Positions 25,608 through 36,508 of a stretch of DNA of 64,000 bases are shown piece after piece. Position numbers and translations under genes: made by a program. The first letter of the stretch is position 1; every line of letters begins with the position of its first letter. Origin of the DNA: Alphaproteobacteria bacterium (GTDB taxonomy: Bacteria; Pseudomonadota; Alphaproteobacteria; Micropepsales; Micropepsaceae). Where the stretch lies: contig JAHFQC010000006.1 of NCBI GenBank assembly GCA_023259375.1, positions 1 through 64,000 on the forward strand, read 5' to 3'. The notes under the pieces were generated by a model. That model made no database searches, was not told where the DNA came from, and was given only the letters and a program-made list of their open reading frames with translations.

Positions 25608-26888
25608 TTGCGCTCACTACTGCTCCTCGTTGCGATCCTTGCCGGACTCGGCATGACGTTGCGCTGGCCGTTCGTCGGGGTGCTGATCTGGGAATGGTTC
25701 ACGCTGCAGAATCCGCATCGCGAGACCTACGGCTTCATCGGCTCCGCCAATATGGTGATCGCGCTCGTCACGCTGATCGCATGGGCGATGTCGAAAGAGC
25801 GCAAGGCCCCGCCCAACGGATTTATCCTGTGGGGCGTCATCATTTTCATCCTGTGGACGACGATCGGCACCTTCTTCGCCTACGATCCCGGCTGGTCGTG
25901 GGACTATTGGGACCGGACCTGGAAAACCTTTGCGCTCGGCATTCTGTTGGCAGCCACGGTCACCAATCGCGTGCGGGCGCAGGCGGTGATGTGGGTTGCG
26001 GTGATCTCGCTGTTCTATTATGGCGTCAAAGGCGGACTATTTACGATCGTGACGGGCGGCCATAACCATGTGCTGGGTCCGTCCGGCACCATGATCAACG
26101 ACAACAATCAGCTTGCCGTGGCGATGCTGATGACCTTGCCGCTGGCGCATTATCTGCGCGGGCAGTCGACCGACAAATGGGTCCGCCTCTCGCTGTTGGC
26201 AGGCATAGTCTTGACGGTGATCGCGGTGATCGGCACCTATTCGCGCGGCGCGCTGATCGGTCTTGCCACGCTCGGATTCCTCGGGCTTTTACGGATGAAA
26301 CGGCGGCTGACCTATATCGCCGTGGCGTCGGTGCTGATCGCCTTTACAGTGCATTTCATGCCGGCCCAGTATTTCGACCGCATGAGCACGATGAATTCGG
26401 TGTCCTCGGTACAGGAGGACCAGTCCTTCCACGGACGTATCGTGGCCTGGAAGGTGGCGTGGAATGCCGCCAAGGACCGCTTTCCGTTCGGCGCCGGATT
26501 CTACGGGCCGCAGCTGGGGCCGTTTTTCCATTCCTATTTTCCCAACGAGAAGAACCACGCCGCCCACAGCATCTACTTCCAGGTGCTGGGCGAGCACGGC
26601 TTCATCGGATTGGGGATTTATCTTCTCTTGATCGGGGCGTCGTTCTTCCGCGTGTCGCGCATCATCAAGATGGCGCGGCGGTCGGCGCAGCAGCGCTGGG
26701 TCGCCGAGCTGGGCGTGGCGCTGCAGGCCAGCTTGCTCGTGTTCTGCGTTTCGGGCGCAGCGCTCAGCCTGGCCTATTACGACCTGTTCGTAATCGTGAT
26801 CTGCCTGATGCTACCATTGTGGGAAATGGTGCGCCCGAAGCAGGGCCAGCCCGCCTGGCAGCGGGTTCCCATCTCGGCGACGGGTTAG
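25608..26888 (+). CDS. exosortase A-associated O-glycosylation ligase (Wzy/WaaL-like)
   Basis: A 426-residue polytopic inner-membrane protein of the Wzy/O-antigen ligase superfamily, in the subgroup found with exosortase A. It opens with the DUF5935-like segment (GLGMTLRWPFVGVLIWEWF, LQNPHRETYGF) and later has the ligase loop FPFGAGFYGPQLG and KNHAAHSIYFQVLGEHGF. These proteins are thought to polymerise or transfer lipid-linked glycan at the periplasmic face. A TTG at 25608 after AGGGGAA is the best start. Its stop overlaps the convergent 49-residue gene. Confidence 0.88.
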   Translation: MRSLLLLVAILAGLGMTLRWPFVGVLIWEWFTLQNPHRETYGFIGSANMVIALVTLIAWAMSKERKAPPNGFILWGVIIFILWTTIGTFFAYDPGWSWDYWDRTWKTFALGILLAATVTNRVRAQAVMWVAVISLFYYGVKGGLFTIVTGGHNHVLGPSGTMINDNNQLAVAMLMTLPLAHYLRGQSTDKWVRLSLLAGIVLTVIAVIGTYSRGALIGLATLGFLGLLRMKRRLTYIAVASVLIAFTVHFMPAQYFDRMSTMNSVSSVQEDQSFHGRIVAWKVAWNAAKDRFPFGAGFYGPQLGPFFHSYFPNEKNHAAHSIYFQVLGEHGFIGLGIYLLLIGASFFRVSRIIKMARRSAQQRWVAELGVALQASLLVFCVSGAALSLAYYDLFVIVICLMLPLWEMVRPKQGQPAWQRVPISATG

Positions 26889-27034
26889 TCGTGCGCGGTC
26901 CGGGTCCATTCCGGCGCGAGGCTTTCGTCCGGGGGCGGATCGCCGAGACGGTTCGCCACCAAGCGGCCGACCAGCGGCGTGGCAATCACGGAGATGACAA
27001 CCCAGCCGATGAGAAACCAGTCGAGAAAATCCAT
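26885..27034 (-). CDS. 49-residue single-pass membrane protein, twin of 14753-14902
   Basis: A short frame with one hydrophobic helix (FLIGWVVISVIATPLVG) and a polar tail rich in Pro, Asp and Glu. The ATG at 27034 follows AAGGAAG eight bases upstream, and the stop overlaps that of the convergent ligase gene. The WVxxSxxAxPLxG core and exact length match the protein at 14753-14902, so the two are likely homologues of an undescribed small family in this locus. Function unknown; small membrane partners of glycosyltransferase or ligase complexes are one possibility. Confidence 0.55.
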   Translation of the reverse strand: MDFLDWFLIGWVVISVIATPLVGRLVANRLGDPPPDESLAPEWTRTAHD

Positions 27035-27098
27035 TGCCGCCGCTTCCTTGCTCGCGAGGTGAAGGTGCGGGGGACGCCCTTAAGAATGCGTAAAGCAC

Positions 27099-28172
27099 AT
27101 GCTTGAGCTTCTGCCATGGTCGGAATTGTCGCGCGTGGAACCGCTCCTGACGAGAAGTTCCCATGCGGAAGGCCTGCCGGGTTGGTTTGATGCGCTTACA
27201 GAGACCACGCTCGCTTCGGGAGAACGCGCCGCCATCCTGGCCGCGGGCGGGTCGGCGGCCTTGCCGGTGGCGATCGGAGCATCGGGCGTGCGTGGATTGA
27301 CCGCTCCGTACACCACACGCTACAGCCCGGCGCTACCGGACGTAGAAATTGCATACGAAATGGGCCGGCAGATGCGTGCGGTCGCGGGCGGCGCGGTGCG
27401 GTTTGACGCCATCGACCGCTGCGATCCCGGAATGGCGGCATTCTTGCGCGGGTTGCGCGATGGTCTCGTTGCAGCGGCGTATCAGGGCTTCGTCAACTGG
27501 TCCGAACCGGCTGCCGATTTCGCCGGCTATTGGGCGCGACGGCCTTCACGGCTGAGGACCACGGTGCGGCGCAAGTCCGCCGCTGCGCGGGCCGCTTTCA
27601 CCTATGTGCGCGAGGATTTCGATGCCGCGCTGGCGCACTACGACGCCATTCAGCACGCCTCGTGGAAAGCTCCGGAACCGCATCCTGATTTTCTTGCCGC
27701 CATGGTGCGGCGGCTTGCGCCCGCCGTGCGGATGGGATTGCTCGAAATCGATGGCCGGATCGTGGCGGCGCAGATCTGGCTGGTGCATGGCGGCCGCGCG
27801 ACCATCTTCAAACTGGTGCATCGCGAGGACGCCGCTGCGCTGTCGCCGGGGACGCTGCTCACCCATCGCATGATTGAAACCTGCCTCAGCGACGAAGCCG
27901 TATCGGTGCTCGACTTCGGCCGCGGCGATGATAGCTACAAGCGCGACTGGATGGGGCAGCGCACTTCGCGCCTGGGTGTTGTTGCGGCCGATTGGCGGAG
28001 CGGCAACGGACTGCGCACCCTAGCTGCCGATGTCGTACCGACGCTGGCCGGGCGTGCATGGCGGCGACACTTCGGCGCTAATCGCTCCGGTTCCGCAACG
28101 ATACCGGATGGCAAAGCATTGGATGGTTTCGAGGATAGGGGCAAAGTGGCCGCGGCTGAGGCGCTTTCATGA
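27099..28172 (+). CDS. BioF2/FemAB-type GNAT acyltransferase
   Basis: A 357-residue protein with the family layout: N-terminal TRSSHAEGLPGWFDAL, central RRPSRLRTTVRRKSAAARA, then RMGLLEIDGRIVAAQIWLVHGG and the near-terminal LDFGRGDDSYKRDWMGQR, the equivalent of the DFLRG block. It is the third of four such proteins in the window. Its stop overlaps the start of the next gene (ATGA). The target is unknown but gene context points to an exopolysaccharide intermediate. Confidence 0.82.
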   Translation: MLELLPWSELSRVEPLLTRSSHAEGLPGWFDALTETTLASGERAAILAAGGSAALPVAIGASGVRGLTAPYTTRYSPALPDVEIAYEMGRQMRAVAGGAVRFDAIDRCDPGMAAFLRGLRDGLVAAAYQGFVNWSEPAADFAGYWARRPSRLRTTVRRKSAAARAAFTYVREDFDAALAHYDAIQHASWKAPEPHPDFLAAMVRRLAPAVRMGLLEIDGRIVAAQIWLVHGGRATIFKLVHREDAAALSPGTLLTHRMIETCLSDEAVSVLDFGRGDDSYKRDWMGQRTSRLGVVAADWRSGNGLRTLAADVVPTLAGRAWRRHFGANRSGSATIPDGKALDGFEDRGKVAAAEALS

Positions 28173-28792
28173 CGGTATCCGCAACAATGTCCGCATCCGG
28201 GCTCGAATTCATTCTGTTCACGGTGTTTCCCGTGGCGTTCCGCGAATTGCTGCGCTGGCTCTACGAGTGGCAGATCCTGATTTGCGGCGTGCTGGCGCTG
28301 GTTGCAGCGCGCGTTTGGGGGCGCTCGGTCATCCGTGCCGCCCGCATCACGGCGCGCGCCAAGCAGCAGCCGGCCGAAATTCGCCGTCCAGCGGCCGAAC
28401 CTGTCGTCGTGCCGACGCCGCTTGCGGCCGGCGCCGAACCCGCCGTGGAAATACCTGCGAAAACGCCGGATCTGGCCGATCGGTTGTTCTCGTTGCGCGA
28501 GCAGATCCGCAACACCTTGGGCCGGATGCCGTGTACGGACGAAGTCCTCAACGCCGAACGGCTGAGCGATTGCCGCGCCATTGCCGATTTCCCGCTGGGC
28601 GAGCCGCCGTCCGCGGCCGGCCGGGCGCAAGTCGCTCGCTTCGAGGCATTAAAAAGCAAACTGGCGGCGCTCAGGGATGTGCGGGACACTGACACCTGCC
28701 GCAACGCCTGGGAAGCGCTGGTTCGCATCAGCATGGATGCCCGCGACCTGATGGGCGAGGAGCCCGCCAAGGCCGCGGGGCATTCTGCATAG
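28169..28792 (+). CDS. unrecognised membrane-anchored protein
   Basis: A 207-residue protein with one or two membrane helices in the first 50 residues (LEFILFTVFPVAF and WQILICGVLALVAARVWG), a Pro/Ala-rich linker and a helical C-terminal domain of about 110 residues (ADRLFSLREQIRNTLGRM onward). No family was recognised. It is translationally coupled to the upstream acyltransferase. The downstream gap contains a palindromic repeat. Confidence 0.65.
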   Translation: MTVSATMSASGLEFILFTVFPVAFRELLRWLYEWQILICGVLALVAARVWGRSVIRAARITARAKQQPAEIRRPAAEPVVVPTPLAAGAEPAVEIPAKTPDLADRLFSLREQIRNTLGRMPCTDEVLNAERLSDCRAIADFPLGEPPSAAGRAQVARFEALKSKLAALRDVRDTDTCRNAWEALVRISMDARDLMGEEPAKAAGHSA

Positions 28793-28793
28793 A

Positions 28794-28836
28794 GCGCTTT
28801 CAGGAAAAGTGGATCCGGTTTTCCGTCCGAAAGCGC
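28794..28836. repeat. palindromic dispersed-type repeat between convergent genes
   Basis: GCGCTTTC (28794-28801) pairs with GAAAGCGC (28829-28836), and inside it GGAAAA (28803-28808) pairs with TTTTCC (28819-28824) around GTGGATCCGG. This hairpin closely resembles the short repeats with a GGAAAAGTGGA...CGGTTTTCC core that are scattered between genes in many alphaproteobacteria. It lies between two convergent genes, where it could also act as a bidirectional terminator, though it lacks a long T-run. Only one copy was noticed in this window. Confidence 0.6.
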
Positions 28837-28849
28837 GACAACTAGAGAA

Positions 28850-31651
28850 TCAGCGCAGCTTCCCGCTCAGCGCCATCGCGTCCTTCCGCTCGGAGAAGTC
28901 CTGGCTCGAAGCGATCACCGCGGCGAGGGTCTTCTTCGCTTCGGCGCGGCGCCCGGTGCCGTTCTGCACCACGGCGAGGTGATAGGCGATCTCGGCATTA
29001 TCGGGCGCGGCGGCATGGGCCTTCTGCAGCACGGCAAGAGCGCCCTGCGCGTCCTTGGCCAGCCACTTCACCCAGCCGAGCGTATCGAGCACCGGCGCGG
29101 AGTCCGGCGCCAGCTTCGCAGCCTGTTCGGCATAGGCGAGCGCCTGCTTGGTGTCCTTCTTCTGCAGCAGCCACGAGAGATTGTTGAGCGCGACCATGTT
29201 CTGTGGCTGTGTTTTCAGCACGGCGCGGAATTCGCGCTCCGCCACGTCAGGCTGGCTCATCATGACTTGTTGCGCGAGCTCGAGCCGTGCAGCGATGTCG
29301 CTCGGATGCTTGGCGGACCACGCCGTCAGCATCTGATCGGCGTCCTTGGTTTTCTTCGCCTGCCGCAGCAACTGGCTCAGCATGATGGCGCCGTTCTCGC
29401 TCGGATGCTTTGCCTGGCTCTGCTTCAGCACGGCCATCGCCTGGTCGTTGCGCTTCAGCGTGGTGAGCGTCGAGGCATAAAGCAGATCGGCGTTGGAGCC
29501 GGGATCCTGCTTGACGCCGTCTTCTGCCGCGGCCAGGGCCACGTCAGGCTTGTTGACGGCGAGGGCAAAACGAACCAGGGCGGTGCGGGCAAGGGTGAAT
29601 TTCGGCGCCAGTTGCAGCGCCTTCTTGTACGCCGCCATGGCGCCGTTGTTGTCCTTCTTGGCAACCAGCGCGCTGGCCAGCATCAACTGGACCTGCGGCG
29701 AATCCGGACGTTGGGCGGCCAGCTTGCGGAAGGTCGCCAGCGCCGGATCGTTCTGTCCGGTCGCCAGTTGGACCTCGGCCTGGATCATCTGCGCGTTGGT
29801 ATCGTTCGGTGCGACCTTCAGATAGCTGCCGACGGCCGCGCCCGCTTCCTTCAGCCGGGTGCGCGTGATGTAGTAGGTCGCCAGTGCCAGATTGGGCGTC
29901 GGACTTTTGGGATCGGTGGCGACGGCGCGCTTGAGCAGTCCTTCGGCCTTGTCCGGCTGGCCCATGCGGATCTGCAGTTCGGCACTGCGGATCATCGCCA
30001 TCGTATTCTTCGGATCGGCGGCCAAGAGGGCATTGAGATCGCTGTTGGCGCCATTGTTGTCGCCGCGGGCCGCCTTGGCGACGGCGCGATTGTAGAGACC
30101 GAGGAGAAATTTCGGGTCCAGCGTCAAAGACCGGCCGAAGGCGGCGATGGCGCCGTCGAGGTTCTGCTTGGCGAGCAGAATCTGCCCCTGATAGAGCGGT
30201 CCATAGGGACTTTTCGGCGCCGCGGCAGCGAACTTGTCGGCCGTTGCACTGGCACCGGGGATGTCGCCGGCACGCATCTGTGCTGCCACCAGCATGCCGA
30301 CATTGATGGCATCACCCGGCTGCTTGGCAACCAGTTCGCGCAACTGCTTGATGGCGTCGCTGTAGTTGCCCTGTTGGATATTCGAGGCAGCGAGGCGTTG
30401 CTTCAACAGATCGCCGCCGAAGCCGCCGGAGCTGGCCTTGTCGAAATACTCCGCCGACTTCGCGGTATCCTTGCGCATCGCATAGGTCTGCCCGAGCAAG
30501 GCCATTACCCGCGGCTCGCCGGAATCGCGCAGCGGCAGCAACAGGTCGAGCGCCCGCTGGGTGTTGTTGGCCTTCAGATACTGCGCCGCCAGGAGAATGC
30601 GCGGCTCGACGACATCGGGGTTGCGCGCCACCGTGGTGTTGAGGATGTTCGTCGCAATATCGTTGTGGCCGTCGGCGGCAGCGATCTGCGCCACCATGAT
30701 GCCGATTTCCGGCCGTCCGTTGACGAACTCCGGCGGCAGCGACTGCGCCGCGGCCCACGCGGCCTTGGTATTTTTCGCCCGCTGATACAGCACGGCCTGG
30801 AAGTACTGCGCCTGCGGCAGATTCTTCCAGCGCTTCATCACCGTGTCGATATCGGCCTTGGCGCGTCCGTCCTGGTTCAACTGGATAAGAACGCCGGCCC
30901 GCGACAAATACGAGACGGGATTGTCGGGATAGCGCTTGACCATATTCTCGGCCACACCCAGAGCCTCGCCGGCCCGATTGGAGGACTGCAGCAGCGAGAT
31001 GCGGAGCAGGAGGACGCTCTGGTCGCCGGAGGCCTTGGCGTAGGCTTCTTCGCTGAGTTTCAGCGCGGTCGCCGTGTCCTTTTTCTCTTTGGCGAGACGT
31101 GCCCGCACCACCAGGTTCGGCGCATCGCGGTTGATGGCTAGTGCGGAATCGATGCTGGCGATGGCGTCGTCGGGATGTCCGGTCGTCGCAAGCGCCAGCG
31201 CGCGGGCGCGCAACGTGGCGGCGGCCAGTGGGGAACGATCGCCGGCAGCGGGGGCGGGGAACTGGTCGAGCACGGCTTGGCCCTCGTTGCGGGCCAGCAT
31301 GGCGTCGAACAGCAGCGGCAGAACGCGCGCATCCGGCGCACCGGCTTGGCGCGCCGCGCGAAGCTCACGCACGGCCGACGACGCATCGCCCGCCCGCAGG
31401 TAGGCATAGCCGAGTTCGATCTTCACGTTGGCGTTCTTCGGCGCCAATGCGGCGGCATTCTTGAGGTAGATCACGGCGACGTTGGGATGGCCCTGGCTCA
31501 TCGCCTGACGGGCCTGCCGCAACAGATCGTTGAGGCCGGAGGGATTGTCCGAGTTGCTTTGTGCGGCCGGCGGGATCGCCGCGGTGGCGGGAACAGCGGC
31601 AAGAACACCGACGGCGGCGGCGATCATCATGGCACGGCGGAAATTCGTCAT
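28850..31651 (-). CDS. prsT: PEP-CTERM system TPR-repeat protein PrsT
   Basis: A 933-residue periplasmic protein built almost wholly of tetratricopeptide repeats (for example GHPNVAVIYLKNAAALAPKN and PKSPTPNLALATYYITRTRL). Length, repeat content and linkage to prsR and prsK identify it as PrsT of the exosortase A system. The N-terminus (MTNFRRAMMIAAAVGVLAA) is a type I signal peptide without the lipobox Cys expected for the family, which is usually annotated as a lipoprotein. It probably scaffolds polymer synthesis or export in the periplasm. It is the last gene of the prsK-prsR-prsT run. Confidence 0.9.
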   Translation of the reverse strand: MTNFRRAMMIAAAVGVLAAVPATAAIPPAAQSNSDNPSGLNDLLRQARQAMSQGHPNVAVIYLKNAAALAPKNANVKIELGYAYLRAGDASSAVRELRAARQAGAPDARVLPLLFDAMLARNEGQAVLDQFPAPAAGDRSPLAAATLRARALALATTGHPDDAIASIDSALAINRDAPNLVVRARLAKEKKDTATALKLSEEAYAKASGDQSVLLLRISLLQSSNRAGEALGVAENMVKRYPDNPVSYLSRAGVLIQLNQDGRAKADIDTVMKRWKNLPQAQYFQAVLYQRAKNTKAAWAAAQSLPPEFVNGRPEIGIMVAQIAAADGHNDIATNILNTTVARNPDVVEPRILLAAQYLKANNTQRALDLLLPLRDSGEPRVMALLGQTYAMRKDTAKSAEYFDKASSGGFGGDLLKQRLAASNIQQGNYSDAIKQLRELVAKQPGDAINVGMLVAAQMRAGDIPGASATADKFAAAAPKSPYGPLYQGQILLAKQNLDGAIAAFGRSLTLDPKFLLGLYNRAVAKAARGDNNGANSDLNALLAADPKNTMAMIRSAELQIRMGQPDKAEGLLKRAVATDPKSPTPNLALATYYITRTRLKEAGAAVGSYLKVAPNDTNAQMIQAEVQLATGQNDPALATFRKLAAQRPDSPQVQLMLASALVAKKDNNGAMAAYKKALQLAPKFTLARTALVRFALAVNKPDVALAAAEDGVKQDPGSNADLLYASTLTTLKRNDQAMAVLKQSQAKHPSENGAIMLSQLLRQAKKTKDADQMLTAWSAKHPSDIAARLELAQQVMMSQPDVAEREFRAVLKTQPQNMVALNNLSWLLQKKDTKQALAYAEQAAKLAPDSAPVLDTLGWVKWLAKDAQGALAVLQKAHAAAPDNAEIAYHLAVVQNGTGRRAEAKKTLAAVIASSQDFSERKDAMALSGKLR

Positions 31652-31667
31652 GGCAGGTTCTCCCGGA

Positions 31668-33031
<1,364 letters not shown>

Positions 33032-33035
<4 letters not shown>

Positions 33036-35068
33036 GAGGCTTCCTTGAGTTGTACGTCTTCGCCGGGCAGGACCAGGGTGACCGTGGTCCCGCTGCCGAC
33101 AGTGCTTTCCACTTCGATGTCGCCGCCGAGGTCGCGCATCATGGCGCGCGCCTGATAGGCGCCGATGCCGAGGCCTTTGGTCTTGGTCGTGCGCAAGGGG
33201 CGGAACAGGTCGCGCGCGATGAAGTCAGCGCTCATGCCGGGACCGCGGTCGCGCACGGCAATGCGGATGCGCCCGCCTTGGGAAGCGACGCTGAGTTCGA
33301 CGCTGCCCGGTTCGGGACTGGCTTCGATCGCATTGGTGACGACATGTTCGAGCGCGTTTTCGAAGGCGGCCGGCTGCGCGATTTCCGCGAAGATCTGCGT
33401 CTCGCCGCGATTGCGTGCGAACACCACGCCCGCCGCGGCCTTCTTAAGCGCAAAGCGGGCGACCAGATCGGTGACGTTGATGCGTGTGCGCGCGGGAGGC
33501 GCGGCCGGCTTCGATCCGTCGCGCAGCTTGCCGATCAATCCTTGCAGGTTGTCGACCGCGTGCCGGATGGTTTCGATCATGTCGGCGCGGAAAGCGGCAT
33601 TGTCGCCGAACTTCTCGGCGTTCTGGACCAGAAGGCTGAGCTGTCCCGCCGTATTCTTCAGATCATGCAGCGCGAAGGTGACGCGATTGTTGAATTCCGC
33701 CAGTTGCTGGGAATCGGCCAGCGCCTGCGCCGTCTGTTCGTGCACGAGATAGCCCGCGAGTTGCGAGGCGATCAGGGCGACGAGGTTCTTGTCTTCCCAA
33801 TCGAGCTTCTTCGGCGCGCGCGGCTTGTGCAGCAGCGAGAACCCGATCAGCTCGTTGCGGAAGCGCAACGGCACCACCAGCCACGCTTCCGGCGCGCGCG
33901 GTTTCCACTGTGTGTCGTCGTCGCCGAGTTCGAGGAACGCAACGCGTTCGTCGGCAAGACTGGCAAGGACCGGGTCGGTCTCCTGGATCGGTCCGAGATT
34001 TTCACCGAACTGGGAATAGGCGAGGCGGGCGTATTGCTTCCAACCGGCGCGCCGCACGAACAGTACGCCGCCGGGGCTGTCGAGTAGGTCGGACAAGGTC
34101 AGCAGCACGCGCTCGGGTCCGCCGCGATCCTCGTAACGCGACAGCGCCTGGTTGAACTTGGTCCATTCCAGACGGTAATCGTATTTGTAGCTGTAGAAGT
34201 TCTCGTTGATGAAGGTGCGGATCTGGGAACGCACCGATGCGGTGGATAACGCCACGATCAGCGCGACCAGACTGCCGAAACCGAGCACGATCGCCAGCAC
34301 GACGGCGGGCGTACCGCCGAAATGGCGTACATAGAGCGCGGCGGCGGCAACGCCTTGCAGGATCACGCCGGTGACGATCAGGGTCGCGGAATGGAACACC
34401 ACCCGCCGCGACGAATGGACCTTCAGTCTGAGAGAGTCGCTGCGTACCGCCGTGACGACGAACAGCGGCAACGCCAGCAGATAGAGCAGCGGTTCGGCGG
34501 CGGCGAAAGCCTCGGGCGTATCGCGGCCCAGGATCTCTGGGATGCGTTCGAGGATGTGGTAGGTGTAGAGCGCCGTCAGAGCGATCAAAAGAAGCTTCAC
34601 CGACCACAACCGAGCAGTGCCGACATTGCGTGCGAGGTTCTCGGCCAGGATCAATCCCATCACCGCGACCGCGAACGCGATCAACGGCGGGTTGAGGCGA
34701 ACGCCCAGGCCGGTATCGATGCTCGCCGAAGTCGCAGCAAAGAGAAGATTGACGGTCGCAAGCGTCAGGGCCGCGACGGCGAGTTGCCGCCATAGCGGAT
34801 GACGCTCGGCATCGTGGTGGAGAATTGCGATCAGCAGCGCGAACCACGTGCCTTCGCGCAGTGCGGCGGCGCATCGTGCGGTCCATGGTTCCGCCCATCC
34901 GGCATCGCTGAACGCCGTCGCGAGCGCCCATAGCGCCGTCGCAGCGCTGGCAACCGCGAACATCATGTTGAGCTGGGATCGCTTGCCCCAGGTCGGCAGG
35001 ATCGCAGCGAAGGCGGAGTACGCCAGTGCCGCGACGAGGCCTGCGAAAAGCGAAATGCCCAGTCCCAT
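33032..35068 (-). CDS. prsK: membrane sensor histidine kinase PrsK
   Basis: A 678-residue kinase. The first ~285 residues hold a multi-helix membrane sensor region, followed by a GAF-like domain (about 300-440), the phospho-acceptor His468 in FALHDLKNTAGQLSLL, and an HATPase with DRGPGMS and KGLGIGAYQARAM. This order matches PrsK of the exosortase A system. It is co-translated with prsR. The signal sensed is unknown. The 90 bases upstream are AT-rich and probably carry its promoter. Confidence 0.94.
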
Positions 35069-35158
35069 TCGTCTTCTTCGTACTCAGAATGAGATGGAAC
35101 AACTAGCAATAACACGCGTCACTCACAATCAAGCGACGCCAGGGACCGTATAAAATAA

Positions 35159-36388
35159 TTACAGATGTGGGCTCGTTGCACGTGCCGCCGCGGCAGCACT
35201 CGGATGTTGACGTGCGTGTCGTTCCGCTACGATGCGATGAAATAAGCGAAGTTGCCCCTGGGTGGTCGCGTCCCACGAAAACTGCTCCGCATACGCACGG
35301 GTCGCGGCGCGGCTGGGCAGGTTGGCGAACAAATGCGCAAGGCCGTGCGCCACGCCTTCGGCGTCGAGGCTGGACATCAAAACGCCGGCCGCAGGCTCGG
35401 CGACGACTTCCGGCGTTCCCCACACGGAAGACGCCACCACCGGCGTGCCGGATGCCATCGCTTCCAACAGCACATTGGCCCAGCCTTCGCGGCTGGATGC
35501 CAGCACCAGCGCATCAAGGCCGCGATAAACCTCGGCGAGACGATGCCGATCGAGCGAACCAAGGAAGCGAACCCGGTCGGAGACGCCAAGCGATGCCGCG
35601 AGCCGTTCGATCCGCCCCCGTTCGGGGCCTTCGCCGGCGATGACAAGATCGGTGTCGGGGTGCTTCGCCAGAGCCGCAATGACATGATGATGGCCCTTGC
35701 GCTCGATCAGCCAGCCGACCGATCCGATAGTCCGGCGTTGGAAGCCAAGCTTCCGTCGCGCCTCATCGCGTCCTTCGGGATGAAAGAGCGAAAGATCGAC
35801 GCCGTTGCGCAAAACCATGATCCGTTCCGCCGGCACGCCGAGCTCGATCATGCGATCTTTCAAGGCCTGACAGACCGTGATTAGCCCATCGGCCTGGCTT
35901 GCCGCTTTCAGAATCATGCGCCGCGGCGTGGCGAATTCCGGAATCAAGTTGATGTCGGTCCCGCGGGCGGTCACCACCACCGGCAGTCCGAATTCGCGCG
36001 CCAGCCGCACCGCGGCAATGCCGTCGGGGTAGAAATAGTGCGCATCGATGAGATCGAAGCGGCGGCCTTCGGCCAGCAGCCGCTGCAGCGCACTTCGCAT
36101 CGCAAGGTAAAGCGTGTGCGGCGTGATCGTCATGCCGATCTTGGGGATCACCAGATAGCGCGGATGATGGACGGTCCATGGGCCGCGCGTGGTCGTGCGC
36201 GGGACGAGATCGAGGCGTCCGGCATCGGGATAACGCACGTAGGGCGGCAGCCACGGCACCGGCGCCAATACCTCGGCGGAAACTTCGCCGCTCTCGCACA
36301 GCTTGGCGAGACGGGTCGCAACGAAGGCGCCATGGGTCGGCTTGGCGTCGTTGGGGAAGAGTGTGGTTGCCGTCAAGATCGAGAGCAT
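35159..36388 (-). CDS. GT4-family glycosyltransferase
   Basis: A 409-residue GT-B enzyme. The N-terminus has ILTATTLFPNDAKPTHGAFV, then VTARGTDINLIPE and VLRNGVDLSLFHPEGRDE. The C-terminal domain has GWLIERKGHHHVIAAL, AGEGPERGRIE and EGWANVLLEAMASGTPVV. This is the profile of exosortase-locus GT4 enzymes. Start at 36388 (MLSILTATTLF) fits the family; an in-frame ATG five codons earlier is possible. The long open frame upstream only shadows the divergent dehydrogenase. Confidence 0.9.
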   Translation of the reverse strand: MLSILTATTLFPNDAKPTHGAFVATRLAKLCESGEVSAEVLAPVPWLPPYVRYPDAGRLDLVPRTTTRGPWTVHHPRYLVIPKIGMTITPHTLYLAMRSALQRLLAEGRRFDLIDAHYFYPDGIAAVRLAREFGLPVVVTARGTDINLIPEFATPRRMILKAASQADGLITVCQALKDRMIELGVPAERIMVLRNGVDLSLFHPEGRDEARRKLGFQRRTIGSVGWLIERKGHHHVIAALAKHPDTDLVIAGEGPERGRIERLAASLGVSDRVRFLGSLDRHRLAEVYRGLDALVLASSREGWANVLLEAMASGTPVVASSVWGTPEVVAEPAAGVLMSSLDAEGVAHGLAHLFANLPSRAATRAYAEQFSWDATTQGQLRLFHRIVAERHARQHPSAAAAARATSPHL

Positions 36389-36508
36389 GGTGCGTTCTCG
36401 CATCGCTATGCGGACGCAATCAATTCCTTTTTTGGCAATTCCTTTTTGCTTGTCTGTGCATCGCCGTTCTGCAAGGTGTGCAATGAAACTTTGTGTGCGG
36501 AGCAAGCG

